In this document: in pieces, positions 12,069 through 22,975 of the stretch
Position numbering within the stretch: the stretch's first letter is position 1
How the letters are laid out: each line of letters opens with the position of its first letter
Notes under the pieces: generated by a model
What the model saw: the letters and a program-made list of their open reading frames with translations, nothing else
Databases searched by the model: none
What the model was told of the DNA's origin: nothing
Position numbers and translations under genes: made by a program
Assembly: GCA_023374025.1 (NCBI GenBank)
Contig: SIJG01000050.1
Coordinates: 635,719 to 699,718, forward strand
Length of the DNA stretch: 64,000 bases
From: Heterodera schachtii
Lineage: Eukaryota; Nematoda; Chromadorea; Rhabditida; Heteroderidae
Direction of reading: 5' to 3'

Positions 12069-12739
12069 CAGGTATTTTGTCGGGACAAATTGTCACATTT
12101 GTGCCCGCTTGGCCAAGCCCATTGGCCATTAACAAAGCGACCGATTTGGCCAATATTGAGGTAGTCAATGTGAGGACAAACAAAATAACAAATGTGCCAA
12201 GCTTGAGTAGCTGAAGCAGCGTAACATAAAGGGCTCCTAAAAAAATTTCAGAAATTTCCAAAGAAAATTTTTTGAAATTCCTACCTCGACCTCTACGGTC
12301 GGGCTTTGGAGGCAACAGGCGGAAAGTGTCCCAGCCACGCTGCAGCGTTCCCACAGCCGGTGCCGGATCCTCCGGCACGCGCGGTGTGCCGTGATGCACC
12401 ATACGTGCAGCGGCCGCCTGCGCATGTACCCCACCACCACCACCCAACTGTACTGCATGCATCCGTTGCAATTGTCTTGGACCACCTGCCGCAGAAGGCA
12501 AGCTTGCCTCGTCAAACGTTGAAAAGCCGTCGGACGTGCAGGAGGTGGCGCTAGCAAAACAAAAAAAAAATCAAAAAATTGGCAAGCCAGGAAAATTTAC
12601 GAGCTCAGGCTTGGCCTAGGCCTGAAGGACAACGGCTCTGGTATCTCCATGGAATTGTTGTTAGTGCTGGTGTTGTACGGGTGTGTTGAAAATCCGCCAA
12701 CAAAGCCAGGGGGTGCCGGAGGAGGGGATGGCAAATTTA
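12069..12739 (-). CDS. Probable chitin synthase, N-terminal exons only
   Basis: Three minus-strand exons join in consistent phase: 12739-12601 (donor GCTC|GTAAAT), 12550-12285 (acceptor TTTGCTAG, donor CGAG|GTAGGA) and 12236-12069 (acceptor TTTTTTAG, donor CCTG|GTAAAC). Introns are about 50 bp. The product begins with a Pro/Ser/Asn-rich disordered segment, has Gly- and Ala-runs, then GWDTFRLLPPKPD, followed by a membrane segment (LLKLGTFVILFVLTL, then TTSILAKSVALLM) and an ICPDK loop. The order 'W-D-x-F-R-x-x-P-P-K, then a TM helix with a following AK...LM' is the N-terminal signature of animal chitin synthases (family 2 glycosyltransferases, plasma membrane; egg-shell and pharyngeal chitin in nematodes). 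The catalytic domain is absent: the DNA downstream on this strand is repeats and transposon. No first exon with ATG was found between 12740 and 14.5 kb. Either a fragment or a gene with very long repeat-filled introns. Confidence 0.6.
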
Positions 12740-14600
12740 CTGACATTCCGTTTTTCTGAAAATTTTTTTAAAAGCTAAACTATGTACATGTCAATATTAA
12801 TTTTATGGTGAATAGAATTGCATTTGAAAATTTGTTAAATTTTCTAGAGATTTCAATTGTAAGAATTTTTAATAATTTCGATTCCGAAAATTTTAAAAAT
12901 AATTTTTGTTTAAACTTTTTAATTGCTGCACATTTTCTGATCGAAAAAATCCGGACAAAATTTTTTCCAATTTTTTTTTGTCTGATCAGTGCAGTGACCA
13001 CAACTTTTTGCGCTATGTCCAGCAGCCTATTTCCGGCAGCAGTTGACTAACAACTGACTGATTGATAGCTAATGGATGACAAAAGGTGCGCAAATCGCCG
13101 TCATTTCTCGAACAGATAATCCCCCCCAGGGGTCCGTCCCATTCTCGAGACTGGCCAAGCCAATTGTCATGAGTTGGTGAGGGAGGGACACTAATACACA
13201 CCAAAAATTGACCACAAAATGATCAAATGGGTACTTGGGAGTGTGTAGAAATTTAATGAATTTTTTTCGAATCAAAAATTATGAATTTTTTTTAATTCAA
13301 ATGGGAAATTGTGAAAAATATGATTGGGCATTCTCGAAGTGCCCATCCGGGATCATAGTGCCGGATGATTTCGAGATTAAGCATAATAAATCGAAAATTA
13401 TAGCCCGGAATGACTCCTCCTTTAGGCTTCTGCTACTGATCAGTGCCTAAAGCTTAGATCAAACATCCTAATGGGTTGATCAAGCGACAATGTGACCCGG
13501 CCGGAAGCTTCTCCTCGGCCCTCATCCGGCCCCCGCGCTGCTGGGCTGGCGCGGCGTTCGCTAACTTCCTATCTGTTCTGATCACTCTGTCTCCGTCCGC
13601 ACTCTCGAGACTCCCGACGGCGGTCTCTGTTTCTGATCGCTGATCGCGATCAGCATCTTCACATGTTTGGTGGGTGGTTGAGGTGGTGGTGGTAATTGAG
13701 TAGTGCACAGCAGACACAGTGTCCACCATGTCTCCCCCCAGGGGCCCATCGGTCCTCCGATCGCTGGCGCTTTTCCATGTAAACATACACACACACTGAG
13801 AGCAGAGAACACACACATTCTTTTGGCCGTCCGATCGGCCCCGCGGGGGCTGCTAGAAGCTGATCGGTGGTGATGTTGCTGGTGCTGGAGGATTTTCCTA
13901 GGGTCCCTATTTTTAGAGAGTGGAGCGCCCGGGGGGCGGGTGGTGGCGAGGTGTGCAGGGCGGACGGACACATTGCGCAGCTAATGCACACAAAAACCGG
14001 ATGGCCGAACGGGGGTGGAACAGAAAAATGTTTCTGTTACTTGTCAACCCCGGCGCCGGAGGGGCGCAAAAGTGTGAGTGAACTTTTTGTGTTTGTTGAA
14101 CGAAGCGAATGTGGCCAATAATTGAATTTTTTTTTTTTTTGATTTCTAAAGACGATGAAATTTTTTGCAGAAATCTTTTTTAAAAGCACATAGAGAAATG
14201 ATCTCAAGGGTTTTTTTGGAAAAATTTTCGAAAAGACTTACTAATTCATCATAAATTTCAAAAAAAATTGTTGAAAAATTTTTTCTAAATTTTTCACTTT
14301 AAATTTGCTTATAAAAAATTCCAAGATTTTTAAGTTTATTTTTTTTAATTTCGGCTACGAAATTTGTCCTTTTCCCAAAATAACGGTATTTTCTAAAAAA
14401 ACAATACAATAAAATTCATTAAATAAATGGACACATTTATATCAAAGCAACAATTTCCATGCAATAATTCCAAATGATCGACCATTTTTCAAATGCCAAA
14501 AATTCACTTTCACATAATTACATGCCCTTTTCACATTGCTTTTCCCCGCTTTTCCTGCTGCCGGTGGAGACAAAGGCTTTAACGCCTAAAAACTTAACGC
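12740..14600. other. No convincing gene; GC-rich block with GATC words
   Basis: 12740-13450 is AT-rich with isolated open frames and no splice-consistent exon. 13480-14060 is GC-rich, with CT/GA-rich and GTT-type runs and a cluster of TGATC/GATCA words (13563-13660). It could be the 5' region of the minus-strand chitin-synthase-like gene, but no TATA box or start decides this. 14110-14520 is AT-rich. Confidence 0.4.
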
Positions 14601-14659
14601 AATTTAAGCAATTTTAAAACAAACAAAAAAAAGTGAAAGCTGCTGAATTTGTTGCTCAC

Positions 14660-16080
14660 CCAATGCAATTGGCGCCACGCAAATCAAAAAGGACACTGTT
14701 CAAATTGGCATCTTTTTTCATCTTCTGTTGTTTCTGAACCGTCTCCGTCTCCCCCAAAATTGGCCATCGCTTCAACAGCCAACGACGACTAATTGACCCG
14801 CCGAAAGAGCCCTCATTTGTCAGTGTCAGCTTCTCGTTGGTGCGTTCGTTGACCAATTCAAATTGCTTAATTGACGTTGAACTACTGAAATTGTCTTTGT
14901 AGCTGACAGAAGCGGTGGTGGCACGAAAAAATTCCTAGACAAAAATGGGAAACAAAAATTGAAAATCAAATCCAAATATTTGAATGAGAATGTGACCAAA
15001 CTAGTGCTGTTCGAGACTCTCGGTATCGGGATCAAGTCTCGGGTTTTTTGATTTCCGTCTCGGGGTCAAATCTCGGGTTTTTTGATTTCCGTCTCGGGGT
15101 CAAGTCTCGGTCTTGAGTTTCGCGGTCAAGTCTCGGTCCCGAGTTTTTTGATCTCGGTCTCGAGTTTCGGGGTCAAGCCTCGGTCCCGAGTTTTTTGGTT
15201 TCGGGAGAATTTTCAGTCTCAAACAGCACTATACCAAACACACCTCCTTAAAAGCGTTGGTCCAACCGAAGTTTCTATCTGCGCTATCTTCAAAAAATAA
15301 TTGTTTTGGATGACCATCTTTGCTCGACGTGTGCAGCCATTTGATCAACGCTTTGCCGACAGATGTTGGATTTGGCCAATCCGCATCAAATTCAGTAAAA
15401 ACACCGGTGAAAAAACGACAGGAATCGATTGCATTCAATTGATCAAGATCATTGAGAAGTGTCGGTGAAATGAGACGAAGAAAAGTGTACAAATGAGCGC
15501 AATTGGGAAAGCTCAATTGGCGAACGTTTGGCGCGAAAATTGGCAAAATTTGACGGAAAAAAATGTCACAAAACGATGGGATGTCTTTTTTGCATGGCCA
15601 CAAAGACAAACCCAAATTGGTGCCAATTCTGTCCCAAATTTGTTTGTTGGCATGGAGAAATTCGATGACGGCGGAGTGGTCAATGTCGCTGAATGTTACA
15701 ATGATTTGGAATCAAAAAAAAGCATTTATTACTCAATCATAAGACTCTTAAAGCGGATTTTGTTAGGCAACGGACGGTCCGGCACCGGAAATCCCTCAGA
15801 TTTGCTGTCGACAAACAATTTTGGCATTTCAATGTCCTTGCGAATTGTAATTGCATTCAAAATTGTCAATTCCTTTTCGCCATAAAAATGCGCGTCCACT
15901 AGCGCATCAAAACGATAGGAAAGCAATGCCATTTTGAGGCCGAGTTCAGCATGGTCAAAAGATGGCAGAATGTCCATCCAAACGTCGCTACAAATCCAAC
16001 TGAAACATGAGAAAAAATAGAAATTTAATTTTAAATGAATTTGTAATTTTCAAAATACTAATTGCTGACCGTCGGTTCAT
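14660..16080 (-). CDS. F-box-like protein, type A (copy A1)
   Basis: Exons on the minus strand: 16080-16070 (start, MNRR), 15999-15733 (F-box-like), 15688-15244 (middle) and 14934-14660, with an intended tail exon at about 14577. The F-box-like exon reads MDILPSFDHAELGLKMALLS then YRFDALVDAHF; F-box proteins recruit substrates to SCF ubiquitin ligases. The middle exon has the family signature IL/WPIFAPNVRQL, SPTLLNDLDQLNAIDS and KWLHTSSKDGHPKQL; the next has FELVNERTNEKLTLT. The exon-1 donor is a weaker GTCAGC in place of GTAAGG. The tail exon (PLSPPAAGKAG) has AAAG where its relatives have a TTTTTAG acceptor, so it may be skipped. Unspliced reading stops at once (GG|GTGA gives Gly-stop), leaving about 333 aa. 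The third intron carries a MITE (15002-15231). Start chosen by homology with six sister genes. Confidence 0.75.
15002..15231. mobile_element. hAT-like MITE in intron of A1
   Basis: Terminal inverted repeats TAGTGCTGTTCGAGACT and its complement AGTCTCAAACAGCACTA. Flanks GACCAAAC (14994-15001) and TACCAAAC (15232-15239) are a 7/8 target-site duplication. The interior is tandem CTCGGGGTCAAGTCTCGG-type units of about 20-40 bp. Confidence 0.8.
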
Positions 16081-16360
16081 TTTGGTGGTTTAATTAGCAC
16101 ACTTTTCCAATTAATTAATTTGTGTATCACAAAGAGCAAAAAAAAAAAAAGGTGTATTAGACTTAAAAAAGAGAGAACAATTAGGAAAAATAAGAGTAGC
16201 AAGAAGAACACAAAAAAATATAATAATCAGGGATGAATGAACGATTCGTACTTGCAAAGCTGCCTTTATAAGGGAAATTTTGGAAATCTTATTTTAAAGA
16301 TTGTACATGAAAAAGAACAATTTCTCATTAAAAACTGAAAATAACCGAAAAATTAGATAT
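16081..16360. other. 5' flank of A1
   Basis: AT-rich; no gene seen. It resembles the 5' flank of copies A2 and 17.5 kb ('acacag...gagagaacaa...ttggaaaaat'). Confidence 0.4.
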
Positions 16361-16368
16361 GATGTTTT

Positions 16369-16789
16369 CGGAACCGCTCAGTTGGGCGCGCACGGTTGGG
16401 CGCTCACGTTTGGGCGCGCACGGTTGGGCGCCAGCATGTTTTTTCACGATAGCTTTTTTCTTTGGCACCCAAATCCAAAAATCTTGGTATCATTCGAAAG
16501 CTCTTAACATGCTCTATTAGCCTTACCAAAAGCAAAAGGATTTTCAAGCCTGGAAAAATTTTATTAAGAAAAAACTTCAAAAATTTCGACTTTTTGCAAT
16601 TTTCATAATATAACTCTTTTGGTAATTGTCTAATGGCTAAGCAATAGCTTAGAAAAAGCTTCAAAACAGATTAAGCTTTCGAATGATACCATGTTTATTG
16701 GATTTGGATGACAAAGAAAAAAGTTACAGAAAGTTATAGTGGAAAAATATGCTGGCGCCCAACCGTGCGCGCCCAACTGAGGTAGACCG
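16369..16789. mobile_element. Foldback element with GCACGGTTGGGCGC arms
   Basis: 421 bp bounded by a perfect 8-bp duplication GATGTTTT (16361-16368 and 16790-16797). The ends read CGGAACCGCTCAGTTGGGC and, in reverse complement, CGGTCTACCTCAGTTGGGC, followed by tandem GCGCACGGTTGGGC-type units. An inner core (pairing around 'atcattcgaaagctcttaa' and 'ttaagctttcgaatgatacc') is shared with other foldback elements here. No coding capacity: non-autonomous. Its ends match those of the complete MULE at 20417. Confidence 0.88.
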
Positions 16790-16821
16790 GATGTTTTATG
16801 AGTAGAGACCGCAAAAAAAGG

Positions 16822-17213
16822 GGACGACACCCAACTCGTACTAGGCCAACTCGTACTGCCCCAACTCGTACTGTTTTTCGACAAAAAAATGGTCATAACT
16901 TTTGTCAAAGTCGAACAAATTAAACATTCTTGGTACCATTCGGTAGCTCATAATGTTCTCTATCTAACCACCAAGTTTCAAAAAATTTGATAAAGTTTGA
17001 AAAAAGTTATGGACGAAAAAAATTTTTTTTTTTTTGAAAAGCAATAAAATTTTCTTATATTTTGCAGATAGATGGAGAACATTAAGGGCTATCGAATGGT
17101 ACCAAGAATGTTTAATTTGGTCGACTTTGACAAAAGTTATGACCATTTTTTTGTCGAAAAACAGTACGAGTTGGGGCAGTACGAGTTGGCCTAGTACGAG
17201 TTGGGTTTTTACC
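16822..17213. mobile_element. Foldback element with CCAACTCGTACT arms
   Basis: 392 bp flanked by AAAAAAAGG (16813-16821 and 17214-17222). Arms contain three direct units of CCAACTCGTACT type in each end (16833-16872; complement at 17163-17204), then 'gtttttcgacaaaaaaatggtcataac', then a core with 'attcttggtaccattcg'. Non-coding. A second, end-damaged relative lies at about 25440-25800. Confidence 0.85.
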
Positions 17214-17290
17214 AAAAAAAGGCACCAAAAATCGCGAAAAAGGCACTATAATAGGCATCAAAAAATTGAAAAAAAGGCTTGGTCTCCAAA

Positions 17291-17501
17291 GCGTTAATTC
17301 CGTTTTGCCATCAAAATGCGCGTCCACCAGTGCATCAAAACGATAGGAAAGCAATGCCATTTTGAGGCCAAGTTGGGGACGGTCAAAAGATGGGATAATG
17401 TCCATCCAAACGTCGCCACAAATCCAACTGAAACATGAAAATTTTAGTTTTAAATGAAATTTTGTAATTTTCAAAATACTAATTGCTGACCGTCGGTTCA
17501 T
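17291..17501 (-). pseudogene. Truncated type A F-box-like fragment (exons 1-2 start)
   Basis: Minus-strand ATG at 17501-17499 (MNRR) and the F-box-like exon from CWICGDVWMDIIPSFDRPQL through HFDGKTELTLW. Homology then stops near 17291, at sequence lying close to the 16822-17213 foldback element. The intron between exons 1 and 2 happens to be open in frame. No later exons follow, so this is a partial copy. It is nearly identical to A1 over the shared part, suggesting a local duplicate. Confidence 0.8.
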
Positions 17502-17513
17502 TTTGTGGTTCAA

Positions 17514-17888
17514 TTAGCACGCTTTTTCCGTTTTTCCAATTGATTTGTGTGTCCAAAAGGCAAAAAAACTGTGTTAACTTAAAACAGAGAGAACAACAAT
17601 TTGGAAAAATATAAGGGAAGCAAAAAGAACCCAAAAACATAGATAAATCAAATCCGTTTAGCCACTATTTTTATCAACGATTACTCACAATAATGAATTA
17701 ATTACATACAATAAAATACAATAATGGAAATGGACGAATTTGCGGCGAGCAGACAAAGTTCAAATAGGTACATACAAACAAACAAATTATACACGATACA
17801 TATTAAAATGGCACAATGCCAGCATCATTTCGGTCATATAATCACATCAATTAACCAATTAATTCATTCACTTCCTGCTGCTGATCAC
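17514..17888. other. Intergenic, 3' flank of B1
   Basis: No gene. A conserved 3'-flank block of type-B genes is present ('ggaaatggacgaatttgcgg..agca', 'ggcacaatgccagcatcatttcgg', 17724-17835). Recognisable copies occur at 26.94, 34.7, 44.85 and 52.65 kb. Confidence 0.6.
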
Positions 17889-19944
17889 TCACTGATCGCT
17901 CGGCCCAGGAGAAGCGGCGTCGAGAAGACTGAAAAAAAAAACGATGAATGAGATTTTCTATTGCACTTTAAGCACATTGCATTTTATGAGTCCAAAACCA
18001 ATTAACAATCCCTTAATTTTTTGTGCCACATATCCCTGTCCGTTTCAAAGAAGCTGTGAGACATTAATCAAAAAACTATTAAATTGAAAATTTTGGACAA
18101 AAAATTAACAAAATCAACCACTCTTTTGCTCCTGTAAAAAAGCATTGATCTTTTAACTAAAATTGTTGTTCACCCCTCGTCGAATCCGCCGTCTCTGATC
18201 CAAAAGCTAATCCGTCTCGGTCGAGCAGCATTCAATTCGTTCCACACATTGTTCCATTTCCCCAAATCCCATTCAATTGGACAACGGAAGAGCCAAAATG
18301 CATCTGTGTCATATTGTTCCAGTGCCAATTGTTCTCTAGTCGCTTCGTTGATCAGAAAAAATTCTACAACAGAGCCAATCAAAGTGGATGAAAGCCTCAA
18401 GTAAATGAAGAAAGTCACTGGTGAAGAAGCATTGGAAAATGCCTAAAAATGGGACAAAAATATACAAAAAAACCAAGTTCAAAAAGCTATAAAAAGTTAT
18501 AAATTGACACTCAAAGTTGGCTTTAGACTGAATTGGCCAGACAGAATTGGCTCAGACTGAGTTGTCCCGTTCCAATGCTCACCGTTCCGAGCTGTTCCAT
18601 AGATGCCGTCCATTGCTCTACCGATGAATTCACAAGGCATTTGAGCCACTTGGGCGCACCATCCGGAAGAGGCGTGAACATCCATTTGGCCACTGTTTCG
18701 CCATCCGTCGCATTGGCATTGGCATTGTCATTGGGCAGAAGAAATTCGGGAAAAATGGCGTCATCCGATTCCACATAACGAAGTGCTGGACAATCGGTGA
18801 GCATTGTTGGGGCCAATTGGCACATTCGGTGGAAAGTGATGGCGTTCAAAAATATGCGAAAAATTGAAGCACGAAACATTGGCCAAATGTTCAACAAAAC
18901 AAATTCCAAAATGCGAATGTCTTCGGTGTTAATGTCCAAATACACTGTATAAGTGGCGGCGAAAGAATGGTGAAAATGGCTGAGAAAAATGAGCACATTT
19001 TGATCGATGTAACTGAAAAGTGATCACAAATAAATTCCAATCTAAAAATTAATGAAAAAATGGGCAAATTTTTAAAAATTGACCCCAATGAGCAAAAAAT
19101 ATTAGTTTTTTTGGCGAAAAACGTCTCCATTTCCCTACAAAACCCACCTCTTAATTCAGGATTCCTGAATAAAGAAAAAAACACGCCTAAAATCGAATTT
19201 TTTTTTAATTCAGCCCCCCCCCCCCCACCGAAGCCAAGGATCAGTCTGCCTATGCGCTTAATCTAAACAGTTTTTACATGATCTTAATGTATCCGCGGAA
19301 TCCGATCACTTTGTTCGGCAACGGTTTTTGCGGAATTGGCAATGAATAGCCATTGTATTTGACAATTTGCATTCTGTTCGTGCCATTCTTGTTAATGTGC
19401 CATTGAATAATCAATCTTTTGGTCAATGCCCATTTGCGTGTCTTGAAATGTTCGTCCACGTAGAAGTCAAATCGACGGCTGATCAATGCAATTTTGAGGC
19501 CCAGCTTAAAAGGCGCAAGAAAATGGAACACTTCGAGCCAACAATCGGCAGAGATAAAGCTAAAAATTGAAGAATTTTATGAAAAATTTTTAAGTTTTTT
19601 TTGTTTAATTTTTACATTTTTTTGCGAGGGCGTCGAAGCCTTTTGAGATGATCAGAAAAGAACCAAAGAATGCTTCCACAGCCGACCAACAGAACAGTCA
19701 CGGCACACAAACTGAAAAATGAATTGGGGAAATGAATGAATGAAAGGGAAGGGAAAAGCAATGAAAGCGAGAGATCAAAAAAAAAATGAAATTTTAGCTA
19801 TTTTTGAGGTTGATGAAGCTAAAAACCTTCAAAATTGGTTTTGAAATCCCAATTCTTGTCAAAAATTAAGCAAAAGAAATGCGAAAGGTCAGAAAAAAGT
19901 GAAAGAAAGAAATAATAAACGTACCGAAGTGCTGAAGAAGGCAT
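17889..19944 (-). CDS. F-box-like protein, type B (copy B1)
   Basis: Six minus-strand exons join in frame (378 codons): 19944-19925 (MPSSALR start), 19711-19616, 19559-19278, 19012-18583, 18442-18174 and 17928-17889. Exon 2 gives a hydrophobic segment (CAVTVLLVGCGSILWFF) then a basic patch (HLKRLRRPRKK), suggesting a signal-anchor. Exon 3 is F-box-like: ISADCWLEVFHFLAPFKLGL then KIALISRRFDFYVDEHF. Exon 4 carries ILEFVLLNIWPMFR and CQLAPTMLTDCPALRYV; exon 5 has FFLINEATREQLAL and RCPIEWD; the tail is LLDAASPGPSDQ. The whole layout parallels type A with one added N-terminal exon. Intron 3 contains a C13 tract and intron 4 the end of a foldback element at the same site as in B2 and B3. Membrane tethering of an F-box protein is inference. 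Confidence 0.78.
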
Positions 19945-20031
19945 TTTTGCAGCAACAAAATGAACGGGGAAATATCGGTTAAAAATGAATGAGCGAATGA
20001 ATGGAATGAAGAGGGGAAGAAGAAACAAGGG

Positions 20032-20041
20032 CATTTTTATA
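20032..20041 (-). promoter_or_regulatory. TATA box of B1
   Basis: Minus-strand TATAAAAATG about 90 bp upstream of the B1 ATG, followed by a CT-rich stretch (TTCTTCTTCCCCTC). The same arrangement precedes B2 (42181) and B3 (50141). Confidence 0.6.
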
Positions 20042-20063
20042 TTAAAAATATTTGCTGGTAGTT

Positions 20064-20115
20064 GGCTGGCCTATATAAGGGGAACGCTTCGAACAAAATT
20101 CTCTCATTCAGCAGG
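20064..20115 (+). promoter_or_regulatory. Orphan plus-strand promoter remnant
   Basis: TTGGCTGGCCTATATAAGG then GGAACGCTTC and TCTCATT closely match the promoter of the four-TM gene (37705-37750: TTGGCAGGCCTATTTAAGG, GGAATGCTTC, CTCTCATT). Here the coding part is missing: a MITE/MULE block begins about 40 bp downstream. Confidence 0.55.
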
Positions 20116-20416
20116 TACTAATGCAGTTGGTACGCCACAAAAAAAAAAATTGTTTTAAAGTCGTATAAAAAAATGTTTTCAGGCTTTTCGAGGGCGTTGG
20201 TTATGAATCCGACCTCCATTTCGACCAATTTAGAGTCCCGGACGCAAACTCGAACATTTGGTGGAAAGTCAAAAATTCTCAAAAAAACTTTTTCATGAAG
20301 TTTTTAAGCAGAGAAATTATTTAATTGGTCCATTTCAGTGGAATAGCTGTGCTTTAACTTTTTTAGATAATCAGATCGACGTAAAAAAATTTGCTCTAAT
20401 TTTGACATATTGTTTA

Positions 20417-22639
20417 CGGACTCGCTCAGTTGGGCCGTCACGGTTGGGCCGGCACGGTTGGGCCGGCACGTTTGGGCCGGCACGGTTGGGCCTCAGCACG
20501 TTTGGGCCCCGGCACGTTTGGGCCCCCAATAATTCAAAAAATTTAAAATTTCCAAAAAAAGTTTTATTGAAAGTAACAAATTTTTCATAAATAATATAAA
20601 TATTAAAATAAAAGAAAACAAAAATGATCAAGGATTCATCTGGTAATTGCGTGAAATACCTTTCATATACTCAATGTTACGGGGATGTCGGTTAACATAA
20701 TTGTGATCATCGTTGTTGGGAAGGTCGACGTAATAATTTTGAACCTTTGCCAGAATTCGGGCATCGGCATCACGGTATTTTCTCGATTTTGGAGGCGGCT
20801 CAATTCCTTTGATAAATCTTGAGTAATCGGCATCAGTTGTCTTAAATGTGATGTTACTGATAAATAAACAATAAATTTAATCACTGTTTGGGCTTTTCGA
20901 AGAACGTCGATGAAGTTCCAAAGAGTAGGGTGACGACAATTGAAATGATACTGAAGTCTCTTGTGGGCAGCTTCCGCAAAATTGTTCGTTCTGTCGTCAT
21001 TGCTCAGCGTTCTCTCGTAGACATTCCAAGCTTCGGGTTTGAAACGCGGTTCCGTTCGCGAACCATCTGCGCGAGGACGACCCGTGTAGTTATTCATCAA
21101 CCTGAATTCAGTAAATATTTGCATGTTAATGACTGAAAAAAACAAACCATTCGAGCATTGGTTGCATTTCTGGCAAATTTCGGAACGTAACGTCCAATGC
21201 ATTGACTGCTTCTGTGAGATCGCCAATTGGAACAAAAGCAATCGAAGTTAGCATTTTTGCTGACTCGGCAAAAATTGGATCCGTATTAAAACGCTTAAAA
21301 TGAATAAAAGTTGAAATTATTGAATTTAAAATTGATGACAACCTGCGTCAAATTTTGTTCTCCCAGTTTTTTCTTCATGTTACGCACAAAATGAAAAAAG
21401 CAAAAGTTGATGGCGCAATTGCCATTGAACACATTTTGTATGGCATTGGAAACGGCGACTTCGAAATCAATTGAAAATGTTTTGGGTTGGAAACGGGGCC
21501 ATTTGCTTCTCAACAAAAAAAACATCCTTTCATATGTGGCTTGGGTTTTACAGCTCAAAAGAGCGTGACACACAGGGAAAACCCAGCGTCCTCGTCTAAA
21601 TTAATTAATTTTAATTAGGACTGGCAGTGGAATTAACCTTGCCAAAACGACGTAAACTTGATAAAACATTGGCGGGCTCAGGCTGAACGTCCCATCGCCA
21701 TAACAATGTTCCATCGATTCAGACCATACACCATTTGATTCCGGCGCAAAGATTAAAATCCTTAAAAGAATTTAAATAACATAAAATAAGAAATATCCAA
21801 ATTACCTTTGTCCATTTTCGTTCCCTTCCTCAAAATAAATTCCCGAATCGGCCATTAAAAAGCGTTCTTCCACACCGTTTTTTTCGTAAATCTGGTAACT
21901 TTGCGGTATCTGAAGTTGTTCAAGATTCATGGGCAGCGCTGGTGGCGCATTCACTTGATGTCTTGCTCGGTTTATCATCTAAGCGAAAGATCTTTTAACC
22001 AATTTACGTTTGAAAAGATTTACCAAATTGGTTGCCTTTTTTGACGGCACTTCTGAAAGTGCAGGCGAACTAATGCTTTGAAGAGAAACCGCACGGATTA
22101 CAGAGGGAGCTTCCATCGTCACAACAGCACGCCTTTTGATGGCTGTCGTGACTTTTTGCGCAATGACGTGGCTTGGATTCCGTTCACATGTGTGTGCTGT
22201 CGCCATGCGGATGAATTCATCTCGAAGTGAAGTCCAAATCCGTCCTTTGCACTTGTCCACACCGCTGTTCTTGTACTCACATCGCCAAAATTTAATCATT
22301 CCATCGGCACTTGTGTTAGCAAATGTGTAGAGATGGCCGTCGTGCTGTAGCTTTGGCCTATTTCTTTTGGTGTCAAGCTGATGTTGCATATGGTACGGAA
22401 TAATATCTTTATCCTTTAATAAACGTCTAAACATAAATTTTTAGAATTTATGTGTCAACTTAAAATGAAATTACACCCAATATGTTTTTGTTAATAAAAA
22501 ATAATAAATGAAATTTTTTTGAATTATTGGGGGCCCAAACGTGCCGGGGCCCAAACGTGCTGGGGCCCAACCGTGCCGGCCCAAACGTGCCGGCCCAACC
22601 GTGCCGGCCCAACCGTGACGGCCCAACTGAGGTAAACCG
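20417..22639 (-). mobile_element. Complete MULE-type transposon with 119-bp TIRs
   Basis: 2223 bp between perfect 8-bp duplications ATTGTTTA (20409-20416 and 22640-22647). Terminal inverted repeats are 20417-20535 and 22521-22639. They begin CGGACTCGCTCAGTTGGGCC and CGGTTTACCTCAGTTGGGCC and then carry the same series of 14-bp units (GGCACGGTTGGGCC and T variant), ending GGGCCCCCAATAATTC. The two arms have the same unit number and order and few differences, which suggests recent insertion. Inside is a seven-exon transposase gene that reads open throughout. MULE elements typically make 8-11-bp duplications. It sits inside an older MITE. Confidence 0.9.
20628..22434 (-). CDS. MULE transposase with N-terminal FLYWCH zinc finger
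   Basis: Seven minus-strand exons join without a stop into 516 codons: 22434-22024, 21978-21806, 21760-21638, 21595-21343, 21293-21148, 21101-20870 and 20840-20628; introns are 29-50 bp. Exon 1 has a FLYWCH-type finger ([19 protein letters not shown], then a late H-T-C), a DNA-binding module often fused to MULE transposases. The catalytic core shows [17 protein letters not shown] (first Asp), FSIDFEVA (second Asp), CFFHF (C-x-x-H motif of MULEs) and [12 protein letters not shown] (Glu), so the DDE triad appears intact. The C-terminus has [10 protein letters not shown], a motif shared by MULE-derived proteins. Cut-and-paste transposition of its own element, and probably of foldback MITEs with matching ends, is the expected role. 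The ATG at 22434 is the first in frame. Expression is unknown. Confidence 0.88.
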
Positions 22640-22975
22640 ATTGTTTATCATATTTATTTGTAAAAAAGTTTTTTGAGAATTTTTGAGTTTCGACCAAATG
22701 TTCGCATTTGAGTCCCGGACTCTAAATTGGTCGAAATGGCTAATTTCTTAATGAGTTGGCATCCAAGCCGCTAATAGCATAGTATTAAAAAGAAAAATGC
22801 CGTTATTTAATGATTTCATCATTTCTTGTTTTTCCCTAATTTTTGTTTTTGTGTTCTTTTGCTCTTTCATTTTTCTTACATATTTGTCTCTATTTTAAGT
22901 TAACACAGTTTTTTGTTCTTTGTGACACACAAATCAATTAACGGAAAACGACAAAGTGATCTAATTGCAGCAAAA

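Larger units (their letters stand above)
20157..22745. mobile_element. MITE of the TTTCGACCAATT family, split by the MULE
   Basis: The left part (20157-20416) and right part (22648-22745) form an inverted repeat around the MULE. CCATTTCGACCAATTTAGAG at 20214 matches the complement at about 22718-22738, followed inward on both sides by 'gtcccgga', 'aacatttggt' and 'caaaaattctcaaaaaa'. Relatives are at 36850-37441, 45621-46080 and 48660-49434. The outer boundary on the right is eroded, so limits are approximate. Confidence 0.65.

Noticed and set aside
13013..13991. GC-rich open frames on the minus strand
   Set aside because: No recognisable domain, overlapping frames on one strand, Pro/Ser/Thr composition set by base composition.
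20888..21136. Plus-strand frame inside the MULE
   Set aside because: A shadow of transposase exon 6 on the other strand; no motif.
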